A stretch of 64,000 bases of DNA, taken from the NCBI RefSeq assembly GCF_021582875.1, contig NZ_CP091138.1, forward strand, positions 2,046,001 to 2,110,000, written 5' to 3'. The stretch comes from Microbacterium sp. KUDC0406 (GTDB taxonomy: Bacteria > Actinomycetota > Actinomycetes > Actinomycetales > Microbacteriaceae). Below the pieces are notes generated by a model that saw only the letters and a list, made by a program, of their open reading frames with translations, did no database searches and was not told where the DNA came from. Shown piece after piece: positions 39,927 through 48,567 of this stretch. Made by a program: the position numbers and the translations under genes. Numbering within the stretch: position 1 is the stretch's first letter; each line of letters begins with the position of its first letter.

Positions 39927-41317
39927 GTGGAGCTTCGCGACTACCTGCGCATCCTGCGTGCGCACTGGATCGTCGTCGTCGTCGCGACGGTGCTCGGCGC
40001 CGCCATCGGCTTCGGCTGGAGCATGCTGCAGCCGAAGGTCTACACGGCCGACGCCACGGGCATCGTCTCCGTCAGGTCCGCCGATGACAGCGCGGGCAGC
40101 GCGATGATCGGCAACCAGCTCGCCCAGAGCCGTGTGAAGTCGTACCTGAACCTCGGCACCTGGCGTTCCGTCGCCGAGCATGCCGCAGAGGAACTCGGTC
40201 TCGACGACTCCCCCGAGTCGCTCGTCGCGCGCGTCACAGTGACCAACCCGCTCGACACGGTGGCGCTGAAGGTCACGGCCGACGGCTCCACCCCGAAGAG
40301 GCCCAGAAGCTCGCCGAGGCGTGGCTGCGGGGCATGTCCGTCGAGATCAACAAGGTCGAGGGCGGCACGGCCGACAAGCCTGCGAACGTCTCGCTGACGG
40401 TCGGCGATTCGGCCCGGCTCCCGACGTCGCCCTCGTCGCCGAACACGAGGCTCAACACCCTCATCGGCGCTCTGATCGGCTTCGCGCTGGGCATCGGCTA
40501 TGCGTTCATCCGCAACACGCTCGACCGCCGCGTGCGGCATCCTCGTGACGTCGAGCGCGAGACCGGTATCGCCGTGATCGGCACGCTGCCGCTGGAGAAG
40601 ACGCTCGACGGCGAGCGCCGGGTGATCGACTTCTCGTCCGACGGCGGAGTCGGGATCTCGCACCACACCGTCGAGTCGATGCGCGAGCTGCGCACGAACC
40701 TGCAGTTCATCGACGTGGACAACCCGCCGCGCGTGATCGTCGTCACCAGTTCGACGCCGGGCGACGGCAAGTCGACGGTCGCGGTGAATCTGGCATCCAG
40801 CCTGGCGGCCGCCGGGCAGCGGGCCATCCTCATCGACTGCGATCTGCGCCGGCCGGTCGTGGCGGACATCTTCGGGCTCTCGGCAGACGCGGGCCTGACC
40901 GACATCCTCGCCGGCAGGGCGGAACTGCAGGATGTCGCGGTTCGACCTCATGCCGAGTCGCCCCTCGCGGTCGTGCCGGCCGGCCGCATCCCGCCGAACC
41001 CGAGCGAGCTGCTGGGTTCGCAGCGGATGCGGGAATTCGTGCGCTCGCTCAGCGAGTCGGCGATCGTCATCCTCGATTCCCCGCCGGTGCTGCCGGTGAC
41101 GGATGCCGCCGTGCTGGCGACCGCAGCGGATGGCGTGGTGATCGTGGCGTCGTCGGGCAGGACGACGTTCGACATGCTGCAGCGCGCGATCGACAACATC
41201 ACCCGCACGAAGGGCCGGGTGCTCGGCATCGTGCTGAACCGCGTGCCGCGCAAGGGCGCCGATGCCGCGTACTACGGCCGCGAGTACTACAGCGCGGCGG
41301 GGCCCTCGGGCCGCTGA
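39927..41317 (+). CDS. Wzc-like polysaccharide co-polymerase and tyrosine autokinase, frameshifted
   Basis: About 464 residues. The Wzz-type N-terminus is MELRDYLRILRAHWIVVVVATVLGAAIGFGW, then an extracytoplasmic part, and the second helix (LIGALIGFALGIGYAFI). A cytoplasmic BY-kinase domain follows: Walker A TSSTPGDGKSTVAVNLASS, Walker A' AILIDCDLRRPVVADIF, and Walker B IVILDSPPVLPVTDA. The C-terminal tyrosine cluster is AAYYGREYYSAAG. It controls chain length by cycles of autophosphorylation and dephosphorylation by the phosphatase upstream. The frame breaks at 40291, a run of four C: VTADGSTP should continue as EEAQKLAEAWLRGMSVEIN. One base is missing. Starts with GTG behind GGGAAGGA. Confidence 0.88.
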
Positions 41318-41319
41318 GG

Positions 41320-41398
41320 GCGTTTCGTCTCGCTCCGCTCGCTCAACGACCACGGGGTCGTTGAGCGAGGGAGCGCCAGCGACCGAGACGAAACGCTC
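41320..41398. terminator. Repeat pair forming a bidirectional terminator-like hairpin
   Basis: One inverted copy (CGTTTCGTCTCGCTCCGCTC then GCTCAACGACC), a 4-base loop region (ACGG) and one direct copy (GGTCGTTGAGCGAGGGAGCG then CCAGCGACCGAGACGAAACG) lie back to back between the convergent Wzc-like and HprK/PqqD-like genes. The arms pair over about 30 bases with an insertion in one arm. There is no U-run, so it may work by structure only. This is a fourth cluster of the dispersed repeat. Confidence 0.6.
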
Positions 41399-41403
41399 TC
41401 ACC

Positions 41404-42782
41404 TCAGCAGTAGTCGACCACGCGCTTCTCCCGCAGCCCCTCGAGCAGCGCGACGACGTCGGCCTCGATGCCGTCGGGCTGCACGTCGTATCCGTCGGCG
41501 ACCTCGCGCAGCAGCTGCCCCTGCGCCACCGCCCCGTGCTCCGCGAGCACCTGCCACACCGCGTTCGCCGATCCCTCCAGCGCCAGAGGCTGCGCCTGCA
41601 GGTCGGCCAGTCCCAGCACGACGGTCCGGCCCGCGCCTCCCGTCCAGGCCGTGCGCGGGTCGATCCGCCATCCCGGTTCGTCGGCCAGCATCCCGCCGGC
41701 GCGCAGCTCGTCGACTGCGGCGCCGACCAGCTGCGCAGCATCCGCGCCGTCGGGCGGTTCGCCCAGCTCGGTCGTGACGACTGACACGAGGTCGTCGAGG
41801 GTCGTCCCGTTCGCCGCCCGCCAGATGGCGGGCCCGATGCCGTCGAGCACGTTCAGCCGTCCGCCCGAGGCGGAGCGCTGCAGCACGGCGATGCGCCCGT
41901 CGTCGGGCAGCTCCATCGCGTCGATCGCGGCTCCGCGGTACAGCCGCTCCCCGGGCCGGTCGCGCGCTCCGGCGCCTGGTCCGACACGAGAGGCACGACG
42001 AGATCGAACGGTGGCTCCCGATCCAGCAGCGCCGCGACGGCATCGTCGAGTGAGGATGCCTCGCGGTAGCGGATGCGCACAGCGCCGCCGGTCGCGCGCA
42101 GCAGCGCCTCGACCAGGTGCAGGCCGTCGCGCAGGTCGCAAAGGTAGCTCGACTGCGGGCCCAGCGCCTCCAGCGCCTCGGCCGTCGACAGCGGCGTGAC
42201 CTCGGGCACCTCGGGCGCGGCCTCGTCGCGTGCGAGCACGGCGAGCGCCGACAGCCGCAGCGGCCGTGCCGGCCACTCCCCGCTCTCGAACTGCGACGGC
42301 GGGATCTGCTGCTTGTGCACGCGATCCGGCTGAATCATCGACAGCGGCTTGCGGTAGGCGGCGATGCCGCCCTGCGAGTCGACGCCGACGGTCTCGTCGC
42401 TGACGTACGCGTAGCGGGCGGAGAGGTGCCGCGCCGCGGTGGTCTTGCCGGCGCCCGAGGGCGCCGCGAGCGCGACGACGTGCCCGCGTTCGTCGGCGAG
42501 GCCTGCCGCGTGCAGCATCCACAGGTCGCCCCTGCGATGCTCGAGCGCGGCGAGCGTGACGTCGGTACTGACGCGCGCCAGCATCCGCTCGGCGTCGTCG
42601 GATGCTGCGGCGCGAACAGACACGTCGACATGGCGCGCGTCCGGCAGCCGGGCGTCGCGCCAGGCGTCGGCGACGACGGCGCGATCGGCCTCCGCGAGGT
42701 CGGTCATGTCTACTTCGACGGCCGCCCCGACGGCACTGACGACGATGCGTTCCCCCATGTCGACAGCGTATCGATCCGACAT
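41404..42782 (-). CDS. HprK-like P-loop kinase fused to a PqqD-like domain, frameshifted
   Basis: About 459 residues. The N-terminal half resembles the small HPr kinase-related group: LWMLHAAGLADERGHVVALAAPSGAGKTTAARHLSARYAYVSDETVGVD (P-loop near residue 95) and AAYRKPLSMIQPD. The C-terminal half has two stretches of PqqD-like winged-helix type (VLDGIGPAIWRAANGTTLDDLVSVV and ALEGSANAVWQVLAEHGAVAQGQLL). The frame breaks near 41963: SDQAPER should continue as ARDRPGERLYRGAAIDAMEL, again by one missing base. Such kinase-like and PqqD-like proteins occur with an uncharacterised nucleotidyltransferase in polysaccharide loci (NCBI calls them HPr-rel-A), and one such nucleotidyltransferase lies at 47436-48560. 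The function is unknown. The start is supported by AGGGAGA. Confidence 0.75.
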
Positions 42783-42809
42783 GTTCTCCCTGTTCTCGCT
42801 CGACGTCGG

Positions 42810-43076
42810 TCACAGATCCTGATAAGCGGCGAGAAACTGCTCAGCGGAAATCATCACATCCGCCCGCAGTTGCTCTGGGTCGGCATCGTCACCGGCAACG
42901 ACGAGTTGCTCGGTCGTGCCCATGTGCGGGTTAGGAGCGTACGGCGCTAGGAAGTCCGGGTTGAGTCCGCCGATCACGACGAAGTCGGTGGAATGTCCTT
43001 CGGCGAGCAATGCGAACCGGACGAGCGCTTCCTCTGCTCTGGCCCGCGTGTCTCGGTTGCGCGATTCAGAATCCAA
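42810..43076 (-). pseudogene. Truncated AbiEii-like nucleotidyltransferase (toxin remnant)
   Basis: Only 88 residues. The segment FVVIGGLNPDFLAPYAPNPHMGTT matches the start of nucleotidyltransferase toxins of the AbiEii type, where the family continues with DVDL and a domain of about 200 further residues. Here the sequence turns to EQLVVAGDDADPEQLRADVM and stops. The metal-binding acidic residues after GTT are lost, so it should be inactive. It overlaps the end of the AbiEi-like gene by 11 bases, the usual order (antitoxin first). An intact short protein with a new role cannot be excluded. Confidence 0.55.
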
Positions 43077-44125
43077 TGGCTACCTCCCGCAAGTGCTCCG
43101 CTGCGTCAGCACCCCTGTTGTCGGCGCTGACGAGGTCGCCGTAGATGCGCACAGGCGACACGATCGGCTGCCCGTGGGCCTCCGACACGAATGCGAAGAC
43201 GTGGCGGGGAGCGGTTCGCAATCGGATGCGTCCGCCTCTGTCGACCTGCGTGACTTCGGAGCGCGACGTGAGCAGCTCGAGCGATCGAATGAAGCCATCC
43301 TCCGGAACGTACACGATCGTATTCGGGACAGACGTGCTGAACGGAGCGACGGCATCGGCACCGACCCAGCCGGACATCGCCCACTCTTCCCCGTCAAGCG
43401 CCTGGGAGACGATCTCACTCCAGACCCGTCGGGTCCCGGGACAGGACGTGCAGTTCAGCCTTCTGACGCCGCCCGGTGCCTCGCTTGTAGTGCCCCGCCC
43501 AGTCGCTGAGCAACGAACTCTTCCCCCGCAGCTCCCGCGTGGAGCTCGGGCCTCGTTCCGGGCCGAACTTCGCGGTGTAACCGGCTTCGTCGAAGGTCAC
43601 CAAGACCTTTGCCACCTGTCCGGCCGAGATCCCCGTGGCGTGAGCGATCTGGGCAACACGGTCGACGCCGTTCCAGAAGTCGACCTGACCTGCAGGCGAT
43701 TGCACCCGCCTGGAGAGGATGTACTCGGCGATCACATCTGCACTCGGAGACCAAGTCAGCAGCGTGGTCTTGTTGCGAGGCAGCGGGCGCGGCTTCAGCC
43801 GCGCGATATACAGCCCCTCGGGCATGGCGATGTCGGCCTGTCCGTCAGCATCCGCCCAGGAGATGCCCCGGTCTGCGAGAAGGTCGATCGCGCCTGGACT
43901 CATTCGACGCGCTGTCACGACCGCGCGCGCGAAGCTCTCTTCGTCGCCTCGCTCAAGGATCCTTCGGATGTCCGATGGGAATCCTTGACCTGCCCAGACT
44001 GAACGCAGACGGAGGACGCGACCGTTGTGGATCACTTTGGCTCCATCATCGGTCGCTTCGGCGTGCAGCGCGGGAGGGAGAGCGTTGAGCAACACGGCAC
44101 GGCTTGGGTTGTCTCCTCTAGGCAT
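43066..44125 (-). CDS. AbiEi-like type IV antitoxin/transcriptional regulator, frameshifted
   Basis: About 353 residues. The C-terminal part VRIYGDLVSADNRGADAAEHLREVAIGF is the typical end of AbiEi-type antitoxins, and the middle contains a winged-helix-like stretch (VDRVAQIAHATGISAGQVAKVLVTFDEAGY). The frame breaks near 43427: SRDPTG should continue as VWSEIVSQALDGEEW, by one missing base. AbiEi proteins repress their own promoter by binding inverted repeats, and such repeats are found here (separate entry). The ATG at 44125 follows the -10 box by 7 bases (leaderless); an ATG at 44134 overlaps the -10 and is less likely. Its partner toxin is truncated. Confidence 0.72.
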
Positions 44126-44200
44126 GGTTGTCATTATACGAGGAAACAACCCAATTGTCTCGCAACAACTGCGTTCTCAGTGACCCAGGAAACAACCTGG
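44106..44200. promoter_or_regulatory. Operator-like repeats around the AbiEi promoter
   Basis: AGGAAACAACCC at 44141-44152 and AGGAAACAACCTG at 44188-44200 are direct copies 47 bases apart. GGGTTGTCTCCT at 44106-44117, inside the first codons, is an inverted copy with one mismatch. They bracket the promoter. AbiEi proteins are known to bind inverted repeats in their own promoter, so these are good candidates for the binding sites. Direct observation of the repeats, inferred role. Confidence 0.55.
44133..44161 (-). promoter_or_regulatory. Promoter of the AbiEi-like gene
   Basis: On the minus strand GAGACA (44161-44156), 17 bases, then a perfect TATAAT (44138-44133). The ATG at 44125 is 7 bases further, fitting a leaderless transcript. 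This is the clearest sigma-70-type promoter in the window and it is AT-richer than its surroundings. Confidence 0.6.
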
Positions 44201-44229
44201 CCCGCCACGACCCATCCCATGCGGACGCA

Positions 44230-44235
44230 TAGAAT
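44230..44235 (+). promoter_or_regulatory. Candidate -10 box upstream of the HNH gene
   Basis: TAGAAT, close to the actinobacterial consensus, about 120 bases before the ATG at 44356. No clear -35 could be assigned. The intervening leader contains no other gene. Confidence 0.3.
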
Positions 44236-44355
44236 CAGAGCATCCGTCCGAGGGGGACGGAGCGGGGAATCCGACCCGACGGATGCCCGATGGCTCGCGC
44301 TCATGCGCGCATGCGTGCCTGCGCCTTCGCGCGCCGGCGGAACGGTGGACGAGTG

Positions 44356-45785
44356 ATGACGAGCGCGCCCGCAGGCTGGTACCCCGATCCTTCGCGGCCT
44401 GAGCAGCACCGCTGGTGGGATGGTGCCGCATGGACCGAATACGTGCAGCCGGTCGCCGGCCCCGGGCTGCTGCCTCCGCCAGCGACGCCTGCAGCCGCGA
44501 AGACCAGGCGCCGCCGCCTGCCGGTGTGGGCGTGGGTGCTGATCGGCATCGCGGTGGTGGTGCTGGGCATCCTGCTCTCGCCCGTGTTCGCCCCGCTGTG
44601 GCTGGTGGTGCTGATCACCGGGATCGTCGCGCTGGCGAAGAACACGCGCACCTGGCTGCGCTTCCGCAGCCGCAGGACGGCGACGGTCGTGACCGTGGTC
44701 TCGGCGGTGGGGTTCCTGATCACGGGCAGCCTCAGTTCGGTCGTGCTCGGCCAGCCGTCGGATGCTCCCGTCGTCGCTGCGACACCCGTCGCGACGCTGT
44801 CGCCGACTGCCGACGCCACCCCGGATGTCGCCGAGGAGGATGCCGATGCTGTCGCGTTCGCCGGGAGGCATCCGCGCCGGCGGACGGCTCCGCGACGGCC
44901 GGGCGCACCGCGCTGGAGGTGCTGGAGTCGCTGCCGGTGAAGGGCCGGGCGGCGAAGACCGGCTACGACCGGGAGCAGTTCGGTCAGCGCTGGCTGGACA
45001 TCGATCACAACGGATGCGACACCCGCAACGACATCCTCGCCGGGCAGCTGATCGGCGTCGAGAAGCAGGGCACGTGCAAGGTCATGTCGGGAGTGCTCAC
45101 CGACCCGTACACCGGCGACCTGATCGCCTTCCAACGTGGCCAGGGCACATCGGAGCTCGTGCAGATCGATCACGTCGTCGCACTCAGCGACGCCTGGCAG
45201 AAGGGCGCTCAGGCGCTCACGCCCGACCAGCGCGCCACGTTCGCCAACGACCCGCTGAACCTGCTCGCCGTCGACGGCCACGCCAACGCGCAGAAACGCG
45301 ACGGCGACGCCGCCACCTGGCTGCCCGCCAACAAGGCGTTCCGCTGCGAGTATGTGGCCCGGCAGGTCGCCGTGAAGGCGACCTACGGCCTGTGGGTCAC
45401 GCAGGCCGAGCACGACGCGATCGCGCGCGTGCTGACCGGATGCCCCGATGAGCCCGCACCGGTCTCGGAGTACGCAACGGTCGCGCCGGAACCGGTGCGG
45501 ACCGAGGATGCTGCGGATGCGGCGACACCGGCGCCGCAGCCTGTGCCGTCGGAGACGGCGTCGGCGAAGCCCGTACCGGTGGCGCCGGCGCCTGCCCCGT
45601 CGAAGCCGGCCCCGGCGAAGCCCGCGCCGGCGAAGCCCGCACCCGCGAAGCCTGCGCCTCCATCAAACGTGTTCTACCAGAACTGCACCGCCGTCCGCGC
45701 TGCGGGCGCGGCGCCTCTCTACGCCGGCGAGCCGGGATACACCCGCAAGCTCGACCGAGACGGCGACGGCGTCGCCTGCGAGTGA
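44356..45785 (+). CDS. Membrane-anchored HNH-type nuclease with DUF2510 and excalibur domains, frameshifted
   Basis: About 477 residues. N-terminal DUF2510 motif (APAGWYPDPSRPEQHRWWDGAAWTE), two adjacent membrane segments (about residues 53-90 and 105-125) and a Pro/Thr linker come first. Then comes an HNH/DUF1524-type nuclease domain: YDREQFGQRWLDIDHNGCDTRNDIL, VQIDHVVALSDAWQKGAQ with the catalytic Asp-His, and DPLNLLAVDGHANAQKRDGDAATWLP with the Asn and His. A PAPAKPAPAKP repeat linker leads to an excalibur calcium-binding domain (FYQNCTAVRAAGAAPLYAGEPGYTRKLDRDGDGVACE). The frame breaks at 44863 (GGG): FAG should continue as EASAPADGSATAGR. It is probably an extracytoplasmic nuclease. Function in competition or DNA turnover is a guess. 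Confidence 0.82.
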
Positions 45786-45828
45786 GTGGGCGGCCGGGTC
45801 CCCGCAGCCCTGCTGTTCAGGGGTGCGC

Positions 45829-46122
45829 TCACACGTGACGAGTGGGGTCCATCCGCTGGTGCAGGATGCGGATCACGTCCACGCCGCCGCCGGGGCGCTC
45901 GACGAAGAAGATCAGGTGGCTGCCGATCGAGTAGCGCCAGTAGCCCCCACGGATCTCGTCGACCGGGCGGCCACGCTCAGGCTGCGCGGCGATGCGCTCG
46001 ATGGCGGCCCTGATCTCCAGCACATCGGTCTCTGCCTGGCTCTCGTCCCAGCGCTCGAGCGTGTAGTCCCAGATCGAGGACAGATCCCGCTGCGCCGCCG
46101 GGGAGAGCCTGTAGTCGATCAC
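45829..46122 (-). CDS. parE: ParE-family toxin
   Basis: A 97-residue RelE/ParE-superfamily toxin: YRLSPAAQRDLSSIWDYTLERWDESQAETDVLEI at the N-terminus, then IAAQPERGRPVDEIRGGYWRYSIGSHLIFFVERPGGGVDVIRILHQRMDPTRHV with the family ending (Arg-Ile-Leu-His-x-Arg-Met). ParE poisons DNA gyrase. The start overlaps the antitoxin stop, standard for the operon. Length is normal and the gene appears intact. Confidence 0.9.
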   Translation of the reverse strand: MIDYRLSPAAQRDLSSIWDYTLERWDESQAETDVLEIRAAIERIAAQPERGRPVDEIRGGYWRYSIGSHLIFFVERPGGGVDVIRILHQRMDPTRHV

Positions 46123-46352
46123 GCGCGCTTCGATGCGATGAACGCGTCGAAGTCGAAGGCCTCGGGCTCACCGCTCTCTTCTCCGGCGGCGAGAGATGCA
46201 CGGAGCACGGACATCTGCGATTCGTGATCCTCCAGCAGCCGCAACCCTGCGCGCACGACCTCGCTGGCGGAGCGGTACCGCCCGGTCGCGACCTCTTGGG
46301 CGAGGAAGTCCGTGAAGTGCTCGTCGAGGCTGATCGAGGTGTTGGACGCCAT
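46119..46352 (-). CDS. parD: ParD-family antitoxin
   Basis: A 77-residue ribbon-helix-helix protein: MASNTSISLDEHFTDFLAQEVATGRYRSASEVVRAGLRLLEDHE, followed by an acidic tail that masks ParE. The start ATG at 46352 gives the family-like MASNTS; an ATG at 46361 (MCPMASN) is the alternative. It overlaps parE by 4 bases. It is likely autoregulated through the small inverted repeat just upstream (46362-46380). Confidence 0.9.
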   Translation of the reverse strand: MASNTSISLDEHFTDFLAQEVATGRYRSASEVVRAGLRLLEDHESQMSVLRASLAAGEESGEPEAFDFDAFIASKRA

Positions 46353-46361
46353 GGGACACAT

Positions 46362-46380
46362 GGTACCAAGAATTGGTAAA
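46362..46380. promoter_or_regulatory. Candidate ParD operator
   Basis: GGTACCAA, three bases (GAA), TTGGTAAA: an imperfect inverted repeat matching in 6 of 8 positions, located directly upstream of the antitoxin start, where ParD proteins usually bind. Inferred from position. Confidence 0.35.
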
Positions 46381-46412
46381 CCTCATGCCTGCAGACCGAT
46401 TCCTCGCCACGG

Positions 46413-46655
46413 TTATTGCCCGGGTCGCGCGGACTGAGACGCCGAAGTGCACGGTGGACTCGACGTCGCAGATGCGGGCGGGATCGAACTGTGCAGATCC
46501 TCAGGGATACGCCCGAAGTCGTTCAGCTCCCAGGGGTCGGCATCCATCACGAGGAAGCCGGCATCGGTGAGCTCGCGGCGCAGCTGGTCGACGTCCCGGG
46601 TCGTCGGTGCCCACACGAGCGTCTCGCGGGGTGCGGTTGTGATCTCGAGTTCCAT
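46413..46655 (-). CDS. Short unrecognised ORF, probably a gene fragment
   Basis: 80 codons. The first 55 residues (MELEITTAPRETLVWAPTTR and the following DVDQLRRELTDAGFLVMDAD) look like ordinary coding sequence. The last 25 are Ser/Pro-rich and look like out-of-frame reading. An alternative frame there reads FDPARICDVESTVHFGVSV and continues toward parD. It may be the 5' part of a gene cut by the events that placed parDE and the IS remnant here. No family recognised. Confidence 0.35.
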   Translation of the reverse strand: MELEITTAPRETLVWAPTTRDVDQLRRELTDAGFLVMDADPWELNDFGRIPEDLHSSIPPASATSSPPCTSASQSARPGQ

Positions 46656-46785
46656 GAGAGCCGTCAGATTAGACCCGCGCCTGCGCGAGGTAGCCCTCTA
46701 CATCGAACCGCACGAGCGGTGTGTCAGCTCGCACGTAGAGCGGGCACAGCAAAATCCTTCCAGGCCTCCCCTCGGGCAAGGCGGA

Positions 46786-47379
46786 TCAGATGTCACCTAC
46801 TCGTGCAGTCCCATCAGTCGACGCCTGCCCTCGGCGAGGAACGCGGCGTTCGCGGTATGACACGACACCCCACGCCTGCTGCGGCGCGGAAACGGTGAGA
46901 TGGTCGACCACGATCGCGGTCAGCGCCCACCCGATCCCGCCGCGAGAGACCTTCGTCCGCGGCGCCGCCGCCTTCGTCGTGTGCTGCCGCCACGTCCGGC
47001 GGCAGGACACACGCCGGTACCGGCGCACCCGCACCAGCAGCGTCGTCGGCAGATGCCCGAACGGCTCGTGCGCGAGCGGCCGCGTCACGGTGTCCTGCGG
47101 CACGCCCTCGGCGCCGCACTTCCGGCACCACCGGTCGTCGTCGTCGACGACGTGGCACTCCAACACCGCCCGATCAGGCTCGAGACGCTGGCCGACGACT
47201 TCGAGGCCAAGCTCGTCGAGACCGCAGAACGTGGTGAGATCAGGGGTCGCAAACGTAGGATGGTGCACGTCGAGGCCCTCCGGCAGATGGGCAGTGTGAG
47301 AACTTCCATCCTGGAAGACCTCGACATCTATCCGCGAACAGCCGACGCCGCTCGACTACACCCTCAACTGCGAAGAGCC
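46786..47379 (-). mobile_element. ISL3-family transposase remnant with one element end
   Basis: The first about 125 residues match the N-terminus of ISL3 transposases: TTFCGLDELGLEVVGQRLEP, the zinc-finger-like WCRKCGAEGVPQDTV, then LAHEPFGHLPTTLLVRVRRY and RGGIGWALTAIVVDHLTV. The second Cys pair of the finger is partly lost (RRVSCRRTW). After VSAPQQAWGV the frame decays. A shifted frame gives ANAAFLAEGRRRLMGLHE, a degenerate relic of the region that normally reads NxAxLAEGRRLL. The catalytic DDE part is missing. GGCTCTTCGCAGTTGAGGGT reading leftwards from 47379 looks like the ISL3 end (GGCTCTTC...). No second end was found, so the element is dead. Confidence 0.75.
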
Positions 47380-47435
47380 AGATAAGCCGTAACGACATCC
47401 TCGCCGCGCAGTTGGTCGGTACCTCCAGGAGCCGC

Positions 47436-48560
47436 TCATTTTCCCCGGAGAAACCTACAAGCGCCTATTCTGAGTCGACGCAAACGGGCACGGGTCTCAT
47501 GACCGAACTCTTCGTCCTTCACCAGTTGGCTGTTGTGCACCATATCCTTGCTCGGCCAAATGAGACGGAAGAGTACCCGCACGCGATCCCTAGCACGTAT
47601 CCGTCCAACCGCTCTCAGATATTTACGCGGCCCCATTGGCATCTCTCGCAGATCCCAATGGGGCGGTTTTCCTGTCCTCGAAAGCTCGATGCGCGCATCA
47701 GGAAACACGTCCTGCAACACAGGGTTGAGCACGTAACCCGCTCCAAGAAGACCGGACGCTGCGATGGCGTCGGCACCTGCTGCACGAAGCGTCGAGACAG
47801 CGCTCGCCACCTTGGCCACGCTCGGAGGTAGACCGTCAGCGGGTCGCATCTCATGCAGCGCGAAAATCACAGCCCCAACTGGCCGGGACGGCGTGCGCAA
47901 ATCGTTTCCCGCAAAGGTCCGCCGTTCCGACGTAGCAAGCACTTGCTCGAATGCGATAACCGGGTCCAGGTTCATACCCGGGAACCGGGTATGAACGTCG
48001 ACAGCACATCCCCAGCCACCAGCGAACAGCGACAAGGAATGCGGAATATCGGTTCCCGTGAATGCCGAGTAGAACGGCCTCCACCCCCACGCCCGCATTG
48101 CCTCTGCGAGACGGATATCCTGCCCCGGCCGCACCCAACAGTCAACATCACCCGAATGCTCCCGGGACCTGAGGCCCTGCGCGTGCAGGATAGGCCCTTT
48201 GATGAACACGATGTCGATGTCGAGTCGGGCGGCCACGCGCGATAATAGGGCATAGACGAGCTCATGCTGTGGAGAACTCAGCCATGGGGCCGATGCAATG
48301 GCCGGCGCGATGCCTACTTCGGCTCTGCGGGCGAGCCCCATGTCTACAAGCCTCCCAAGATGATCCTGCTCTTCTTGGTTCAGGTCCGACCTGCTGCACG
48401 GCTCAACGGACAACCTTCGCCACAACCTTGCGCCGTCGCCCCAAAGCATCGAGGGGATGCCCGGCCGAATCGGGGTCGCAATCAGCTCATACCCATCGGC
48501 TGCGAGCCTGTGCTGTCTAAGGTCAAGCGCACCAAACGCGGCCGCAACCCAGAGCGTCAT
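47436..48560 (-). CDS. Uncharacterised nucleotidyltransferase (NTP_transf_5-like) with PqqD-like N-terminus
   Basis: A 374-residue protein. An N-terminal part of about 90 residues is PqqD/winged-helix-like (LIATPIRPGIPSMLWGDGARLWRRL). A nucleotidyltransferase-like core follows: IDIVFIKGPILHAQGLRSREHSGDVDCWVRPGQ near residue 120, with the Asp-x-Asp metal site in GDVDCW, and later AGGWGCAVDVHTRFPG. The C-terminus is basic. Proteins of this type occur in capsule and exopolysaccharide loci, often with HprK-like and PqqD-like partners, here at 41404-42782 on the other side of the accessory island. The biochemical reaction is unknown. It lies 7 bases after the polymerase gene and begins the tail end of that operon. 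Confidence 0.75.
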   Translation of the reverse strand: MTLWVAAAFGALDLRQHRLAADGYELIATPIRPGIPSMLWGDGARLWRRLSVEPCSRSDLNQEEQDHLGRLVDMGLARRAEVGIAPAIASAPWLSSPQHELVYALLSRVAARLDIDIVFIKGPILHAQGLRSREHSGDVDCWVRPGQDIRLAEAMRAWGWRPFYSAFTGTDIPHSLSLFAGGWGCAVDVHTRFPGMNLDPVIAFEQVLATSERRTFAGNDLRTPSRPVGAVIFALHEMRPADGLPPSVAKVASAVSTLRAAGADAIAASGLLGAGYVLNPVLQDVFPDARIELSRTGKPPHWDLREMPMGPRKYLRAVGRIRARDRVRVLFRLIWPSKDMVHNSQLVKDEEFGHETRARLRRLRIGACRFLRGK

Positions 48561-48567
48561 TTCAACT

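Noticed and set aside
46413..46655. A functional small protein gene next to parD
   Set aside because: The C-terminal third looks out of frame and no family or ribosome binding site is seen, so it is kept only as a probable fragment.
46786..47379. A complete ISL3 insertion sequence
   Set aside because: Only the N-terminal part of the transposase and one end-like sequence are present; the DDE region and second end are missing.
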